NCBI RefSeq assembly: GCF_032302195.1
Contig: NZ_CP135275.1
Location: 434,001 to 498,000, forward strand
DNA length: 64,000 nucleotides
DNA from: Paenibacillus sp. MMS20-IR301
GTDB taxonomy: Bacteria > Bacillota > Bacilli > Paenibacillales > Paenibacillaceae
Reading direction: 5' to 3'
The stretch's first letter is position 1. Each line of letters begins with the position of its first letter. The notes beneath the pieces were generated by a model. It made no database searches. It saw only the letters and a program-made list of their open reading frames with translations, and was not told where the DNA came from. Shown in pieces: positions 43,368 through 52,542 of this stretch. The position numbers were made by a program, and so were the translations under genes.

Positions 43368-44138
43368 CTAGTTCAATACTTTGTCTTCGCCGAACCATTT
43401 CGTTGAGATCTCGGCGGCTGTCCCGTCACTGCTCAGCTCGTCAAGCGCCTTCTGCAGGGTCTTCAGCAGCTCCGCATTACCTTTCTTAATTCCGACGCCG
43501 TACTCTTCAGGAGCAAGCGACTCTTCCATCAGCTTATAAGTATCCGGCTCTTTAGATATGTAATATCTGGCCACTACTTCATCAATAACAACGCCATCCA
43601 GACGGCCCGATTTGAGGTCTGTCAGAGCAAGCACATTATCGGTAAATTCAGAGACACCCTTCAGCTCTGCCTTAATCGGATTCGCATCCAGGGCATCGGC
43701 AGCAGATGAAAGGCTCTGCAGTCCGACTTCCTTGCCGGCCAGATCACCAAGCGCAGACAGCGCCGAATCCGCAAGCACCACTACGACCTGGCTGTTCTTC
43801 AAGTAAGGTCTGGTGAATAATACCTTTTCCTTGCGCTCATCCGTGATGGTGTAACCGTTCCATATCATATCAATACGTCCGCTGCTTAGCTCCGATTCTT
43901 TGGCAGACCAGTCAATCGGCTGGAAGGTAACCTCTTTGCCCATTTTCTCAGCTGCTGCCCGCGCATAATCAATATCGAAGCCGACAATCTCATTGTTATC
44001 ATCCCGGAAGCCCATCGGGGCAAATTTATCATCAATCCCGATCACCAGCTTACCGTCATTGCCTCCTGAACTGGAGCAGCCTGCTATTACAGCAATAGCC
44101 ATAACTATTAATAGAACGAATATGCCTTGTCTCTTCAT
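43368..44138 (-). CDS. polar amino-acid-binding lipoprotein
   Basis: The 256-residue lipoprotein has a signal with lipobox VIAGCSSSG and the family 3 solute-binding fold: IGIDDKFAPMGFRDDNNEIV, GFDIDYARAAAEKMG, IDMIWNGYTITDERKEKV, and YGVGIKKGNAELLKTLQKAL. The Asp-Asp segment after FR is typical of amino-acid-binding members. GGGGG lies 9 bases before ATG 44138. It is the first gene of the importer operon; the ligand (glutamine, cystine or another polar amino acid) cannot be settled from sequence. Confidence 0.9.
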   Translation of the reverse strand: MKRQGIFVLLIVMAIAVIAGCSSSGGNDGKLVIGIDDKFAPMGFRDDNNEIVGFDIDYARAAAEKMGKEVTFQPIDWSAKESELSSGRIDMIWNGYTITDERKEKVLFTRPYLKNSQVVVVLADSALSALGDLAGKEVGLQSLSSAADALDANPIKAELKGVSEFTDNVLALTDLKSGRLDGVVIDEVVARYYISKEPDTYKLMEESLAPEEYGVGIKKGNAELLKTLQKALDELSSDGTAAEISTKWFGEDKVLN

Positions 44139-44330
44139 CACTTGAATCCCCCTAGTAAATTAAACGCAACAACACGCGCTTTAGTTCGTTAACACGTTAT
44201 CAGGGTATCATAATAACATATCATGTGAATTACGTCGATAGAGAAGCGGAACATATCTGTGCACCTTTGCCAAGGGGAAGGCAGATGAAGCATAATAAAG
44301 CGTATACATATTTTTTTGGAGGCGATGATA

Positions 44331-45020
44331 TTGGCTCAAAATGCGGAAGAGATCATCAATGCGTTCATGCAGGAGCATTCGCTCAATGAGAAAGCGGAGA
44401 AGGTGAAGAAATACAGCATCCTTAATTCTCTGGCAGTAAAAGGGCAAACCGTGATGGCGGGCTCCTCACTGATGGAATTTTTCCCGGTGAATGAATTGCA
44501 GCAGAGTCTCGCACGGCAGACGGTAATCTATAACCGTGGAATTGCAGGCTATGTAACAAGAGAGCTGTTATCCACTATGGAAGAATGCATTTTTGAGCTG
44601 GAGCCGTCGAAGCTGTTCATCAATATCGGCACTAACGACATTGCTTCGGCGGACGGTGAATACCAGCCCTTGCGGCTGCTGGAGAACTATAATGAGATTT
44701 TGACCCGGATAGGGGCCAGGCTGCCCGGATGCAAGGTGTATGTGATGGCGTATTACCCGGTAAATGCCAAAGCGGATTTCAGCGGGATCGATCAGGCGAT
44801 GAAGGCAGGCATGTTCAGCACAAGAACGAATGCAGCACTCCTTGCGGCGAATGCCGAGGTGGAGAAGCTGGCGGAGCGGCATGGATATCCTTTCATTAAT
44901 GTGAATGAGGGGTTAACCGACGGGGAAGGGAATCTGAAAGAAGCGTATACGATGGACGGGGTTCACATGTATGCTAGCGGTTATGCGGTGGTGCTGAATA
45001 ATCTTAAGGCTTATTTGTGA
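44331..45020 (+). CDS. SGNH/GDSL-family hydrolase
   Basis: The 229-residue protein has the four SGNH blocks: VMAGSSLMEFFP (block I Ser), YNRGIAGY (block II Gly), LFINIGTNDIA (block III Asn) and MDGVHMYASGY (block V Asp-His). These esterases or lipases remove acyl or acetyl groups; a deacetylase acting on sugars is plausible in this carbohydrate-rich region, but not shown. TTG 44331 is chosen because GGAGG lies 8 bases upstream; ATG 44325 is only 2 bases from that site. No signal peptide is visible. Confidence 0.88.
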   Translation: MAQNAEEIINAFMQEHSLNEKAEKVKKYSILNSLAVKGQTVMAGSSLMEFFPVNELQQSLARQTVIYNRGIAGYVTRELLSTMEECIFELEPSKLFINIGTNDIASADGEYQPLRLLENYNEILTRIGARLPGCKVYVMAYYPVNAKADFSGIDQAMKAGMFSTRTNAALLAANAEVEKLAERHGYPFINVNEGLTDGEGNLKEAYTMDGVHMYASGYAVVLNNLKAYL

Positions 45021-45041
45021 ACAGCTGCCGGACGCATCAGG

Positions 45042-45085
45042 AAAAAAGCAGCGGTTCTCCCGGGAGGGCGAACCGCTGCTTTTTA
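45042..45085. terminator. bidirectional terminator between the SGNH gene and the third importer
   Basis: A 15-base stem (AAAAGCAGCGGTTC / GAACCGCTGCTTTT) with a 12-base loop is flanked by A and T runs, so it can stop both convergent transcripts. Confidence 0.9.
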
Positions 45086-45114
45086 CTGTAACCTTCATAT
45101 TCATGCTCCGTGAA

Positions 45115-46683
45115 TTATGGCTTGCTTGCCAGGAATTCATCCAGCTGCTTCTGCTTCTCGGCCAGAATATCACCAAGGCCGTTCTTCTTCTCTTTGTCGT
45201 ACCATTCCTGTGCTTTGGCCGGATCGATGGCTCCGGTCTCCAGGGCAGCGGCATATTGCTTTGAAATATTGATCAGGATGGCCGCCTGTGATTTGACCGG
45301 CTCTACATTGAAGATGAATCCAAGGGCCGGAGACTGATGGGCACTTTCGTTGAACACCTTGGTCTGCTCCCACTTGTTCGGATCTTCCGATTCAAAGGTA
45401 TAGTTCAGGAACTGGTTCCCGAGCTCCCAGGCTACGCCCGGAGTATAGTCCGCCGCTTTGGGGCCGGAGGTAATGACGTTATCGGATACCTTCGTGTAGT
45501 GCTCGCCCTCAATCCCGAAGTTGATCAGGTTGATCAGGTACTTGTCGGAGTGCAGCAGATTGATGACCATCATGGCCCGGGCAGGGTCTTTGGAAGTCGA
45601 GGAGACGGCCAGCATCGCGCCTGCCGTTTCACTGGTGGATACGGTTGCCGGGCCCAGCTCCAGCTGCTTGATTTTGCCCTCCATCCCTACGGAGATGGCA
45701 TATTCCTTGTCCCAGCCCGGTTTGAGTGAAGCAATCGCCATGAAGACATTGCCGCTGCTCAGCGGGTCGCCGACGGATGTGGTCGCTGCATCTTTATTAA
45801 TAAGGCCTTCTTCGAAAAATTTGCGTGTCAGTTCAATCTGGGCCATATAATCCGGGTCCTCGAAACGGCTGATTACGGTGGTGTTCTCACCGTCCTTGCG
45901 AACAGCGCCGTCGATGGTATCATCGCCCAGGAAATCGAGCTGGGCCATGTAATGGGTGTTGAAGTTGGAGCTCTTGGACATGAACAGCGGGGTGAAGCCG
46001 GCGCCTTTATTCTCCTTGACGGCCTGCAGGATCGGCTCCAGGTCGGCAACAGTCTTGACATTATTCAGTGCCTCGGTCAAGCCCAGCTCTTCAGCGATAT
46101 CACTGCGGTATAAGACCCCGCCCTGGGCTGCCATCTCTTTGTTCGTAGGAATGCCATAGATCTTGCCCCCGACTGAGGAGCCTTTCAGGAAGGCGGAATC
46201 GAGTGAGCTTGAGATGTCTTTGCCGTATTGCTCCAGCAGATCGCCGGTTGCTGCGCCGGTATCATTCAGCGGCAGGAAAGCGCCTTTGGAGACGTTGTTG
46301 GCATAGCCGTTCCACTGCGCAGTGAACACGATATCCATAGGCTCACGGCTGGCGATGAGCAGCGGCATCTTCTCGTCATACTGTCCCCAGTCCAGCGTGC
46401 TGATCTTGACAGTGGCATTGATCTTGGGCTGCAGATATTCATTGATTTTCGCTTCAACGGCCAGTACATCCTTTTGTGCCGGGCCTTCCCACAGCAGCTT
46501 TACCTCATAAGGCTTCAGCTCAGCGGCTGCAGAATTACCGGCTGAATCCGGGGAAGCAGTGCCGGTGCCGGCTGCGCTGTTATTCTGTGTGCCGCCGCAT
46601 GCGGCGAGCAGCAGGGACATCGCGAGTAGGGCAGTTGATGGCGCAATCTTGCCTTTAGCATTCTTCAGGCTTGTTCTAAACAT
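45115..46683 (-). CDS. extracellular solute-binding lipoprotein (LplA-type) of the third sugar importer
   Basis: The 522-residue lipoprotein has signal and lipobox LLAACGG, a low-complexity linker, and the LplA-type fold with a DUF3502-like C-terminus (SPALGFIFNVEPVKSQAAIL). It is related in plan to the protein at 13358-14971. GGGAGG lies 9 bases before the ATG. It is the third gene of a permease-permease-binding-protein operon on the minus strand. Confidence 0.9.
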   Translation of the reverse strand: MFRTSLKNAKGKIAPSTALLAMSLLLAACGGTQNNSAAGTGTASPDSAGNSAAAELKPYEVKLLWEGPAQKDVLAVEAKINEYLQPKINATVKISTLDWGQYDEKMPLLIASREPMDIVFTAQWNGYANNVSKGAFLPLNDTGAATGDLLEQYGKDISSSLDSAFLKGSSVGGKIYGIPTNKEMAAQGGVLYRSDIAEELGLTEALNNVKTVADLEPILQAVKENKGAGFTPLFMSKSSNFNTHYMAQLDFLGDDTIDGAVRKDGENTTVISRFEDPDYMAQIELTRKFFEEGLINKDAATTSVGDPLSSGNVFMAIASLKPGWDKEYAISVGMEGKIKQLELGPATVSTSETAGAMLAVSSTSKDPARAMMVINLLHSDKYLINLINFGIEGEHYTKVSDNVITSGPKAADYTPGVAWELGNQFLNYTFESEDPNKWEQTKVFNESAHQSPALGFIFNVEPVKSQAAILINISKQYAAALETGAIDPAKAQEWYDKEKKNGLGDILAEKQKQLDEFLASKP

Positions 46684-46779
46684 CGGGGTTGGCCTCCCTT
46701 TTCAATATAGATGCAGCTATATTCAACCGGCTGAATACCGGGTGGAGCTCTGTGTGGAGATGCTTATCTGCTCCCGGAA

Positions 46780-47736
46780 TCAGCCCTTAACGGCTCCGAC
46801 CGTCAGTCCTTCAATGAAGAAACGCTGGAAGAAAGGATAAGCGAAGATAATCGGTCCGATGCCGACGACGGCCATCGCCATGCGCACCGTTTCACTCGGG
46901 AGCTGATAGCTGGGATTCTGGCGCATAATCGCCGCATAAGCGGTGGAGTTGGAGCTCAGGAACTGCATATCCTGCAGCGCCTTATACATCCGGTACTGGA
47001 TATTGATGTGTGTATCATCGTTAATGAACAGCATGCTCAAATACCAGTCATTCCAGTAATTTAAGGTGCACAGCAGACCTACACTGGCGAGCACGGGCAG
47101 GGAGAGCGGGAGGACGATTTGGGCGAAGATACGCCATTCGCCGGCCCCGTCGATTTTGCCGGATTCAATCAGCTCGGTGGGTACGGAATTGGTGAAGAAT
47201 GTCCGCATCACGAGTACGAAGAAGCCTTGAACCAGGTAGGGGAGGATGAGCACGGCCAGTGTATTTTGCAGATGCAGATACTGGGTATACATCATGTAGA
47301 ACGGGACAAGACCGGCATTGAACAGAATGGTGAACACCATGATGAAGGAGAATAGCCCGCGCTGCCTGAAATCTCTTCTGGAGATTGGATAGGCGAACAG
47401 GGCCATGATCACAATGGACAGGACGGTGCCGATGATGGTGACGAATATGGAGATTCCATAAGAGCGGACGATGCTGCTCCAGTCATTCAGCAGGAAATCG
47501 TAAGCGGACAAGCTCAGCTTCTCCGGGAAGAGGCTGTAACCGTTTAGCAGCACGGTTTTCTCATCTGTGAAGGAGACGACAAGCACCAGCACGAACGGTA
47601 TGATGCAGAGCGCGGAATAGATCCAGAAGAAAATATTGATTAAGGTATTGGCGGGCTTGGAAATATCGGTTACTGAGCGCGGCTTCCCGCCTGCCTTCAG
47701 CTTGCCGTTGGTATTCTTCATTGAGAGTGTTGCCAT
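46780..47736 (-). CDS. carbohydrate ABC transporter permease, LplC/YtcP-type
   Basis: The 318-residue protein has a basic N-terminal tail, six membrane segments, the EAA loop (IESGKIDGAGEWRIFAQIVL) and the C-terminus GLTVGAVKG. AGGAGG lies 10 bases before the ATG. It pairs with the LplB-type permease encoded 42 bases upstream. Confidence 0.92.
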   Translation of the reverse strand: MATLSMKNTNGKLKAGGKPRSVTDISKPANTLINIFFWIYSALCIIPFVLVLVVSFTDEKTVLLNGYSLFPEKLSLSAYDFLLNDWSSIVRSYGISIFVTIIGTVLSIVIMALFAYPISRRDFRQRGLFSFIMVFTILFNAGLVPFYMMYTQYLHLQNTLAVLILPYLVQGFFVLVMRTFFTNSVPTELIESGKIDGAGEWRIFAQIVLPLSLPVLASVGLLCTLNYWNDWYLSMLFINDDTHINIQYRMYKALQDMQFLSSNSTAYAAIMRQNPSYQLPSETVRMAMAVVGIGPIIFAYPFFQRFFIEGLTVGAVKG

Positions 47737-47778
47737 AATGTGCCGACCTCCTATAATGGATGATTGCGGGCCTTCCGG

Positions 47779-48753
47779 CTAGTATAACGCATCCTCACGG
47801 CTGATTCTCCGGATGATCAGATTGCTGACGAAGACGAGGATGAAGCCGACAACCGCCTGATACAAGCCTGCCGCCGAGGACATCCCGAAATCACCGGTAA
47901 CGATCAGCCCCTGATACACATAAGTATCAATTACGAGTGTCGTATCGTATAGAGCGCCGGCATTGCGGGTCACCTGATAGAAGAGTCCGAAGTCCGAATA
48001 GAAAATGCGGCCGACCTGGAGCATCGTGAGCACTATGACTACAGGGCGGATCAGCGGCAGCGTAATGGACTGGATCTGGCGCCATTTGGATGCACCGTCA
48101 ATCGTAGCCGCTTCGTAATACTCCTTGTCGATTCCGATGATCGCTGCCAGGTAGAATACGGCGTAATAACCGATGCCCTTCCAGGTGTTAACAATTGGCA
48201 GAATGTACGGCCAGTACTTGGGATCGGAATACCAGTCGAAGCTTTGCTGAATGCCGAGGGAAGGGAGCAGGGATTTGTTAATCAGGCCGATCTCCGGGTT
48301 GAGGAAGCCATAGACGAGATAGGTGACGATAATCCAGGAGAGGAAATACGGCAGGAACATCATTGTCTGGTGGAATTTGGCGAGCCGGCGGCTGCGCATT
48401 GCATTGAATAACAGGGCAAGCGCGACACCGATAATCAGATTCAGAATAATAAATACGGCGTTGTAGATAATGGTATTCTTCGTAATATTCCACGCGTCAC
48501 TGGTGCTGAACAGGAAGCTGAAGTTCTTCCAGCCGATCCACGGGCTCTGAAACACCCCGGTCTGATAATTCACGTTCTTGAAGGCAATGACAGATCCGAT
48601 CATAGGAAGGTAGTTGTTAATGAGCAGGAAGAGCAGCGCGGGGGTCATCATCAGGTAAAACGCCCCGTACTTCCGCCAATATCCGATGTTCTGCCTGCGG
48701 CTGTTGCCGGCGGCGGGCAGAGGCATCTGGACAGCCTCGACAGGTTGGTTCAT
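47779..48753 (-). CDS. carbohydrate ABC transporter permease, LplB-type
   Basis: The protein (324 residues from ATG 48753; a GTG at 48762 is possible) has six membrane segments and the EAA loop (YEAATIDGASKWRQIQSITL). AAAGGA lies upstream. It is the first gene of the third importer operon, whose promoter should lie in 48754-48964. The YesM/YesN pair immediately upstream on the same strand is the likely regulator. Confidence 0.9.
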   Translation of the reverse strand: MNQPVEAVQMPLPAAGNSRRQNIGYWRKYGAFYLMMTPALLFLLINNYLPMIGSVIAFKNVNYQTGVFQSPWIGWKNFSFLFSTSDAWNITKNTIIYNAVFIILNLIIGVALALLFNAMRSRRLAKFHQTMMFLPYFLSWIIVTYLVYGFLNPEIGLINKSLLPSLGIQQSFDWYSDPKYWPYILPIVNTWKGIGYYAVFYLAAIIGIDKEYYEAATIDGASKWRQIQSITLPLIRPVVIVLTMLQVGRIFYSDFGLFYQVTRNAGALYDTTLVIDTYVYQGLIVTGDFGMSSAAGLYQAVVGFILVFVSNLIIRRISREDALY

Positions 48754-48964
48754 TCTTCTCACGTTCCTTTCGGCTCTGTGGTTCTTTCTACTGGCTTCAG
48801 TATAGATAGATTGTGTCAGCGATTCTATCTACTCAAATGACATGAATAGCAAATATGTGACTTTCGCGGAAAAATATCTAACATATAAAGTTATTACTAT
48901 GATAGAAATGAAAATAATCGTGATGATATTTCAATAAATCATGAAAAAATATCAAATAAACACA

Positions 48965-49003
48965 TAAAAACCGCAGGCCCTATCGAAGGGAGTGCGGTTT
49001 TTA
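48965..49003 (-). terminator. terminator between the response regulator and the third importer
   Basis: On both strands AAAAACCGC pairs with GCGGTTTTT, extended by CCCT/AGGG, with a short ATCGA loop. It separates the regulator pair from the importer operon, 27 bases after the regulator stop. Confidence 0.85.
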
Positions 49004-49029
49004 TATGGGCTGCAGCAGATGATACAGAA

Positions 49030-50637
49030 TTATGACGAACGGTGTATTCTCCGGTAATCTTGCGGGGTGAAGCCGGTCAGCTTGCGGAACAGCTTGGCGA
49101 AGTAGGAAAAGTGTACATAACCCAGTCCTTCAGCGATGCTGCTGATTTTGTCACCCGTCTCCACCAGCAGCTTTTTCGCCCGCTCAATCCGCTGAAGTGT
49201 AATGTATTCTGACAGGGACATGCCTGTTTCCTTGCGGAACAGGCGGGACAGGTATGCCGGATTACGGCCGACCAGGGCGGCGATATCATCACGGGTCAAA
49301 TCCTGATGCAGATGCTCCTGGATATACTGGTACGCCTTGGTAATGACCGGCGAGGAATTCCGCTGCCGGCTCTCGAAGGCTTCAGCGGTTTTGCAGGCCA
49401 GACGCCTTGCCCACTGCAGCAAATGCTGCGGCGAGCGGACGGCCTGGGTGTCATTCAGCTCTTGAACGCTGAGCAACTCATAGATGGACAGGCCTTTGCG
49501 GTAAGCAGCCTGATAGAACATGTGCAACAGCCCGTAATAGAGCTGCTCCAGCAGCTCACGGCTGGCCGTCTCCCTCTGCAGCCGCTTCACGGTGAGCTCC
49601 AGCTGGCGGATCAGCTCCTCCTGCTGTCCCTGTTCCAGCAGCTCTGCCCATTCGCCTAAAGAGGGAAGCAGCCCGGCCTCACCGGGAATTCCGGTATCTG
49701 CAACCGCACCGGCATCGATAACCGATTCCGGCGAAGTCGTGTTCGTCCGTTCCGCCTGAACCAGGCTGGCGATTACCTCCGTCAGCTCTACAAGCGGCGT
49801 TTCGCTTCCGACATAACAGGAAATCCGGCAGTGGAGGCCTGAAGACGCAGACACGAACTGGCGGCAGCGCTTAAGCAACGCCTCCCGGTCCAGCGCCTCA
49901 TCCTCCTTGCCGTAGAGCAGAATCAGATTCAGCTCGTGACTGTCCTGAATGACTACCCCGCTTAGCTTGCCGATAATAATCTCTGTAGCCTCCTTGCGGA
50001 GGGCATACTCCATAATCGTCTCATCCCGGGCACTCATGTCTGTATTCCAGTGCTCAATACTAAGCAGTATAGGCAATACATGACCGTCAGCCCGCAGCGG
50101 AATGTGATACAGGCCGAATTGCCGGTCCAGCCGTTTGGGCTGAAGGGGGAGCCTTCCGGCCAGCAGGTCCTGCCAGAAGCGCTCGACCAGCACCGGCAGC
50201 TGCATGCTCCACTGCTGCTGATGCTGTTCCAGCAGCTCATGGAAGGAACGCTGCTGCTGCTGTGCTTCAAGCTCCGTCAAAGCCCGGCCGACAATGCCCT
50301 TCAGCAGGTCATGATCAATCGGCTTGAGCGCATAATCGAAGCAGCCCAGCTGCAGCGCCTCATGGGCGTATTCAAAGCGGGCATGGCCGGTCAGGAAGAT
50401 GACCAGCGTATGCGGGTAATTCCCGTGTATCCAGCGGAGCAGCTCAAGTCCGCTGGCCTGCTGCATCTCAATGTCAGAGATGACAAGCTGGACTGGCTGC
50501 TGCTGCATAAGCTGTTTGGCGGACTGCACGCTGCCGGCTTCAAGTATCTTCGAGATGGGCAGGCTGCTCCAGTCAATGCCCTGCGTAATCCCTTTAAGTG
50601 CGTATATTTCATCATCTACCACCAGCATCGTAACCAT
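49030..50637 (-). CDS. response regulator with AraC-type DNA-binding domain (YesN-type)
   Basis: The 535-residue protein has a receiver domain (MVTMLVVDDEIYALKG, Asp in LVISDIEMQQASG, Lys in YALKPIDH) and a C-terminal AraC domain (LTRDDIAALVGRNPAYLSRL, then ISSIAEGLGYVHFSYFAKLF, ending GFTPQDYRRI). AAGGAGG lies 6 bases before the ATG. It overlaps the upstream kinase gene by 26 bases. It probably activates the importer operon 277 bases downstream. Confidence 0.92.
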   Translation of the reverse strand: MVTMLVVDDEIYALKGITQGIDWSSLPISKILEAGSVQSAKQLMQQQPVQLVISDIEMQQASGLELLRWIHGNYPHTLVIFLTGHARFEYAHEALQLGCFDYALKPIDHDLLKGIVGRALTELEAQQQQRSFHELLEQHQQQWSMQLPVLVERFWQDLLAGRLPLQPKRLDRQFGLYHIPLRADGHVLPILLSIEHWNTDMSARDETIMEYALRKEATEIIIGKLSGVVIQDSHELNLILLYGKEDEALDREALLKRCRQFVSASSGLHCRISCYVGSETPLVELTEVIASLVQAERTNTTSPESVIDAGAVADTGIPGEAGLLPSLGEWAELLEQGQQEELIRQLELTVKRLQRETASRELLEQLYYGLLHMFYQAAYRKGLSIYELLSVQELNDTQAVRSPQHLLQWARRLACKTAEAFESRQRNSSPVITKAYQYIQEHLHQDLTRDDIAALVGRNPAYLSRLFRKETGMSLSEYITLQRIERAKKLLVETGDKISSIAEGLGYVHFSYFAKLFRKLTGFTPQDYRRIHRSS

Positions 50638-52450
50638 CGGTATCCTCCTTCATTTCCTGCTGCGGCCCGGCGCCTTCACGGCTCCCGGGTAAGCTGCTTA
50701 ACTGCGGCAGCCGTACTTCAACCACGGCGCCGCCGTCAGCGCAGTTGCTGAAGCGGATCCCGTCCCGGATTCCGTCTCCGTACAGCAGCTTGTACCTGCG
50801 GAGCACATTCCAGATGCCCAGATGCTTGTCACCTGTGCCGTCTGCATACCTGCCGCTGACCAGCCCGCTAAGCATATCCTCCGGAAAGCCCGGGCCGTTA
50901 TCCGTAATGGTGATGACGGCATACCGGCCGGCAGGATCGCTATCGTCTGCCGAGCTAATGATGATCCGGAACGGTGTGCCGTCCTGCTGGCGCGCGGTCA
51001 GGCCGTGGAGAATAGCATTCTCCACGAAAGGCTGCAGCAGCAGCGGGGAGACGGTCAGCTTCAGGTGCTCTTGCAGCACTTGAAACTCATAGTCCAGCAT
51101 ATCCATGTAACGCAGCTTCTGGATTTCCAGGTAATGCCGGATATGCCCGAGCTCATTCTCAAGCGGGATGGAAGAGCGGTCGCCATGCATCAGGAAGCGG
51201 AAATAATCTGCCAGATGAAGGCTCATCTTCTGAACCGATTTGTACTCCTTGAGCGCTGCCATGTTATAGATAATATTGAGGCTGTTCATATAAAAATGCG
51301 GGTTGATCTGCATCTGCAAATGCTTGTATTCGGCCCGCTGCACCCGCAGCTGCTCTTCGTACACATCAATCTTGAGCTGCTCAATATGCCGGGCCATCTC
51401 ATTAAATGTGGTTGTCATGAGGGAGAATTCCTTGGTGTCCCTCTGGTCCGGGAGCCGCACATCCAGCATTCCGTAGCCGAGCTTGCGCATCCCGCCGGTG
51501 AGCCGGGCCAGTGGGCGGAATAAGAAGCGCTGCAGATAGAGGATATAACCGCTGAGTGCCATAACGGAGAGCAGCGGAACCCAGTAATAGAGCAGCTTTT
51601 GCAGGTAAGGCAGGTTCTTCAGGATATAGGACTCCGGCGTCACGATGACGTAACGGATATCGGAGTACTGTGAGCTCTGCGTCAGCACCAGGTACTTCTT
51701 ATTCTTCCACTGGAGTGTGCCGGATGGAGCCTCCATCTGCAGGACAGAGGTACGGAAGGCGTTGTCTTGTCCGTCAGGGAGCATGCCCGAGGAGAGCAGG
51801 CGGCCCCCGCCGTCCATAATGAAAACAGAGCCCTCCGGTCCGACATCAAGCGCCGCGAGTGTCTGATTCAGCGTATCCAGCTGAACGAGGGCCCCGTCCA
51901 GCATGCCGAAGCCGATATCGACAGCCTTGATCAGGTAATTGCCGCCTCCCGGCATCCGGATGATCTCCCAGCGGTCGCTGATTCCTTGGCCGCGCGAAGC
52001 GAAGCCGGCAGAATAGGATTTGAGCAGCATATTCATTGCATAGGCCGTGTTAACGTTCTGGGTAGCGAAGAGGGGATAATTGCTCTCCTTGTCCAGATAG
52101 ACGAAGAAGGTATCAATCATTTTATAGTAATTGGTATCCAGCAGGAAGCGGTTGTACAGCCGGACCTTGGCCAGCGTGTAGTCGGGATCGCTTACGGGCA
52201 AGGTTTTGAGGGACAGGATTTCCGAATCATTCGCGGTATCAAGCTGGATCAGGAAGTTGTAGGTGTTTTTCAGAAGCGAATCATTGGCGTTAACCTGTAT
52301 ACCGGACAGCTTGCCGTAATTGGCGGAGATTTGCTCACGGACGATCCGGGCGGCGTACAGATTGTTGTAAATGAGGAAGAGGACCAGCGGAGTGACGATG
52401 AGGAGGAAGCCGAACACAATGCGAAAGCGCATCGACAGCCAGTATCGCAT
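50612..52450 (-). CDS. sensor histidine kinase (YesM-type)
   Basis: The 612-residue kinase has an N-terminal helix (FRIVFGFLLIVTPLVLFLIY), a large extracellular sensor, a second helix (LLYYWVPLLSVMALSGYILY), HAMP, the His_kinase motif (MQINPHFYMNSLNI, His near residue 385) and an ATPase domain (LQPFVENAILHGL, ITDNGPGFPED). ATG 52450 has AGGAGGG 7 bases upstream; a longer frame to 52477 lacks one. It pairs with the overlapping response regulator. Confidence 0.92.
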   Translation of the reverse strand: MRYWLSMRFRIVFGFLLIVTPLVLFLIYNNLYAARIVREQISANYGKLSGIQVNANDSLLKNTYNFLIQLDTANDSEILSLKTLPVSDPDYTLAKVRLYNRFLLDTNYYKMIDTFFVYLDKESNYPLFATQNVNTAYAMNMLLKSYSAGFASRGQGISDRWEIIRMPGGGNYLIKAVDIGFGMLDGALVQLDTLNQTLAALDVGPEGSVFIMDGGGRLLSSGMLPDGQDNAFRTSVLQMEAPSGTLQWKNKKYLVLTQSSQYSDIRYVIVTPESYILKNLPYLQKLLYYWVPLLSVMALSGYILYLQRFLFRPLARLTGGMRKLGYGMLDVRLPDQRDTKEFSLMTTTFNEMARHIEQLKIDVYEEQLRVQRAEYKHLQMQINPHFYMNSLNIIYNMAALKEYKSVQKMSLHLADYFRFLMHGDRSSIPLENELGHIRHYLEIQKLRYMDMLDYEFQVLQEHLKLTVSPLLLQPFVENAILHGLTARQQDGTPFRIIISSADDSDPAGRYAVITITDNGPGFPEDMLSGLVSGRYADGTGDKHLGIWNVLRRYKLLYGDGIRDGIRFSNCADGGAVVEVRLPQLSSLPGSREGAGPQQEMKEDTDGYDAGGR

Positions 52451-52542
52451 CTGAATTCCCTCCTGTCCGCTTGGCATATTTTCATAATAGAATAACCCAA
52501 TCTATGAAAATATGCCAATACAACTATACACATGCCACAGAG

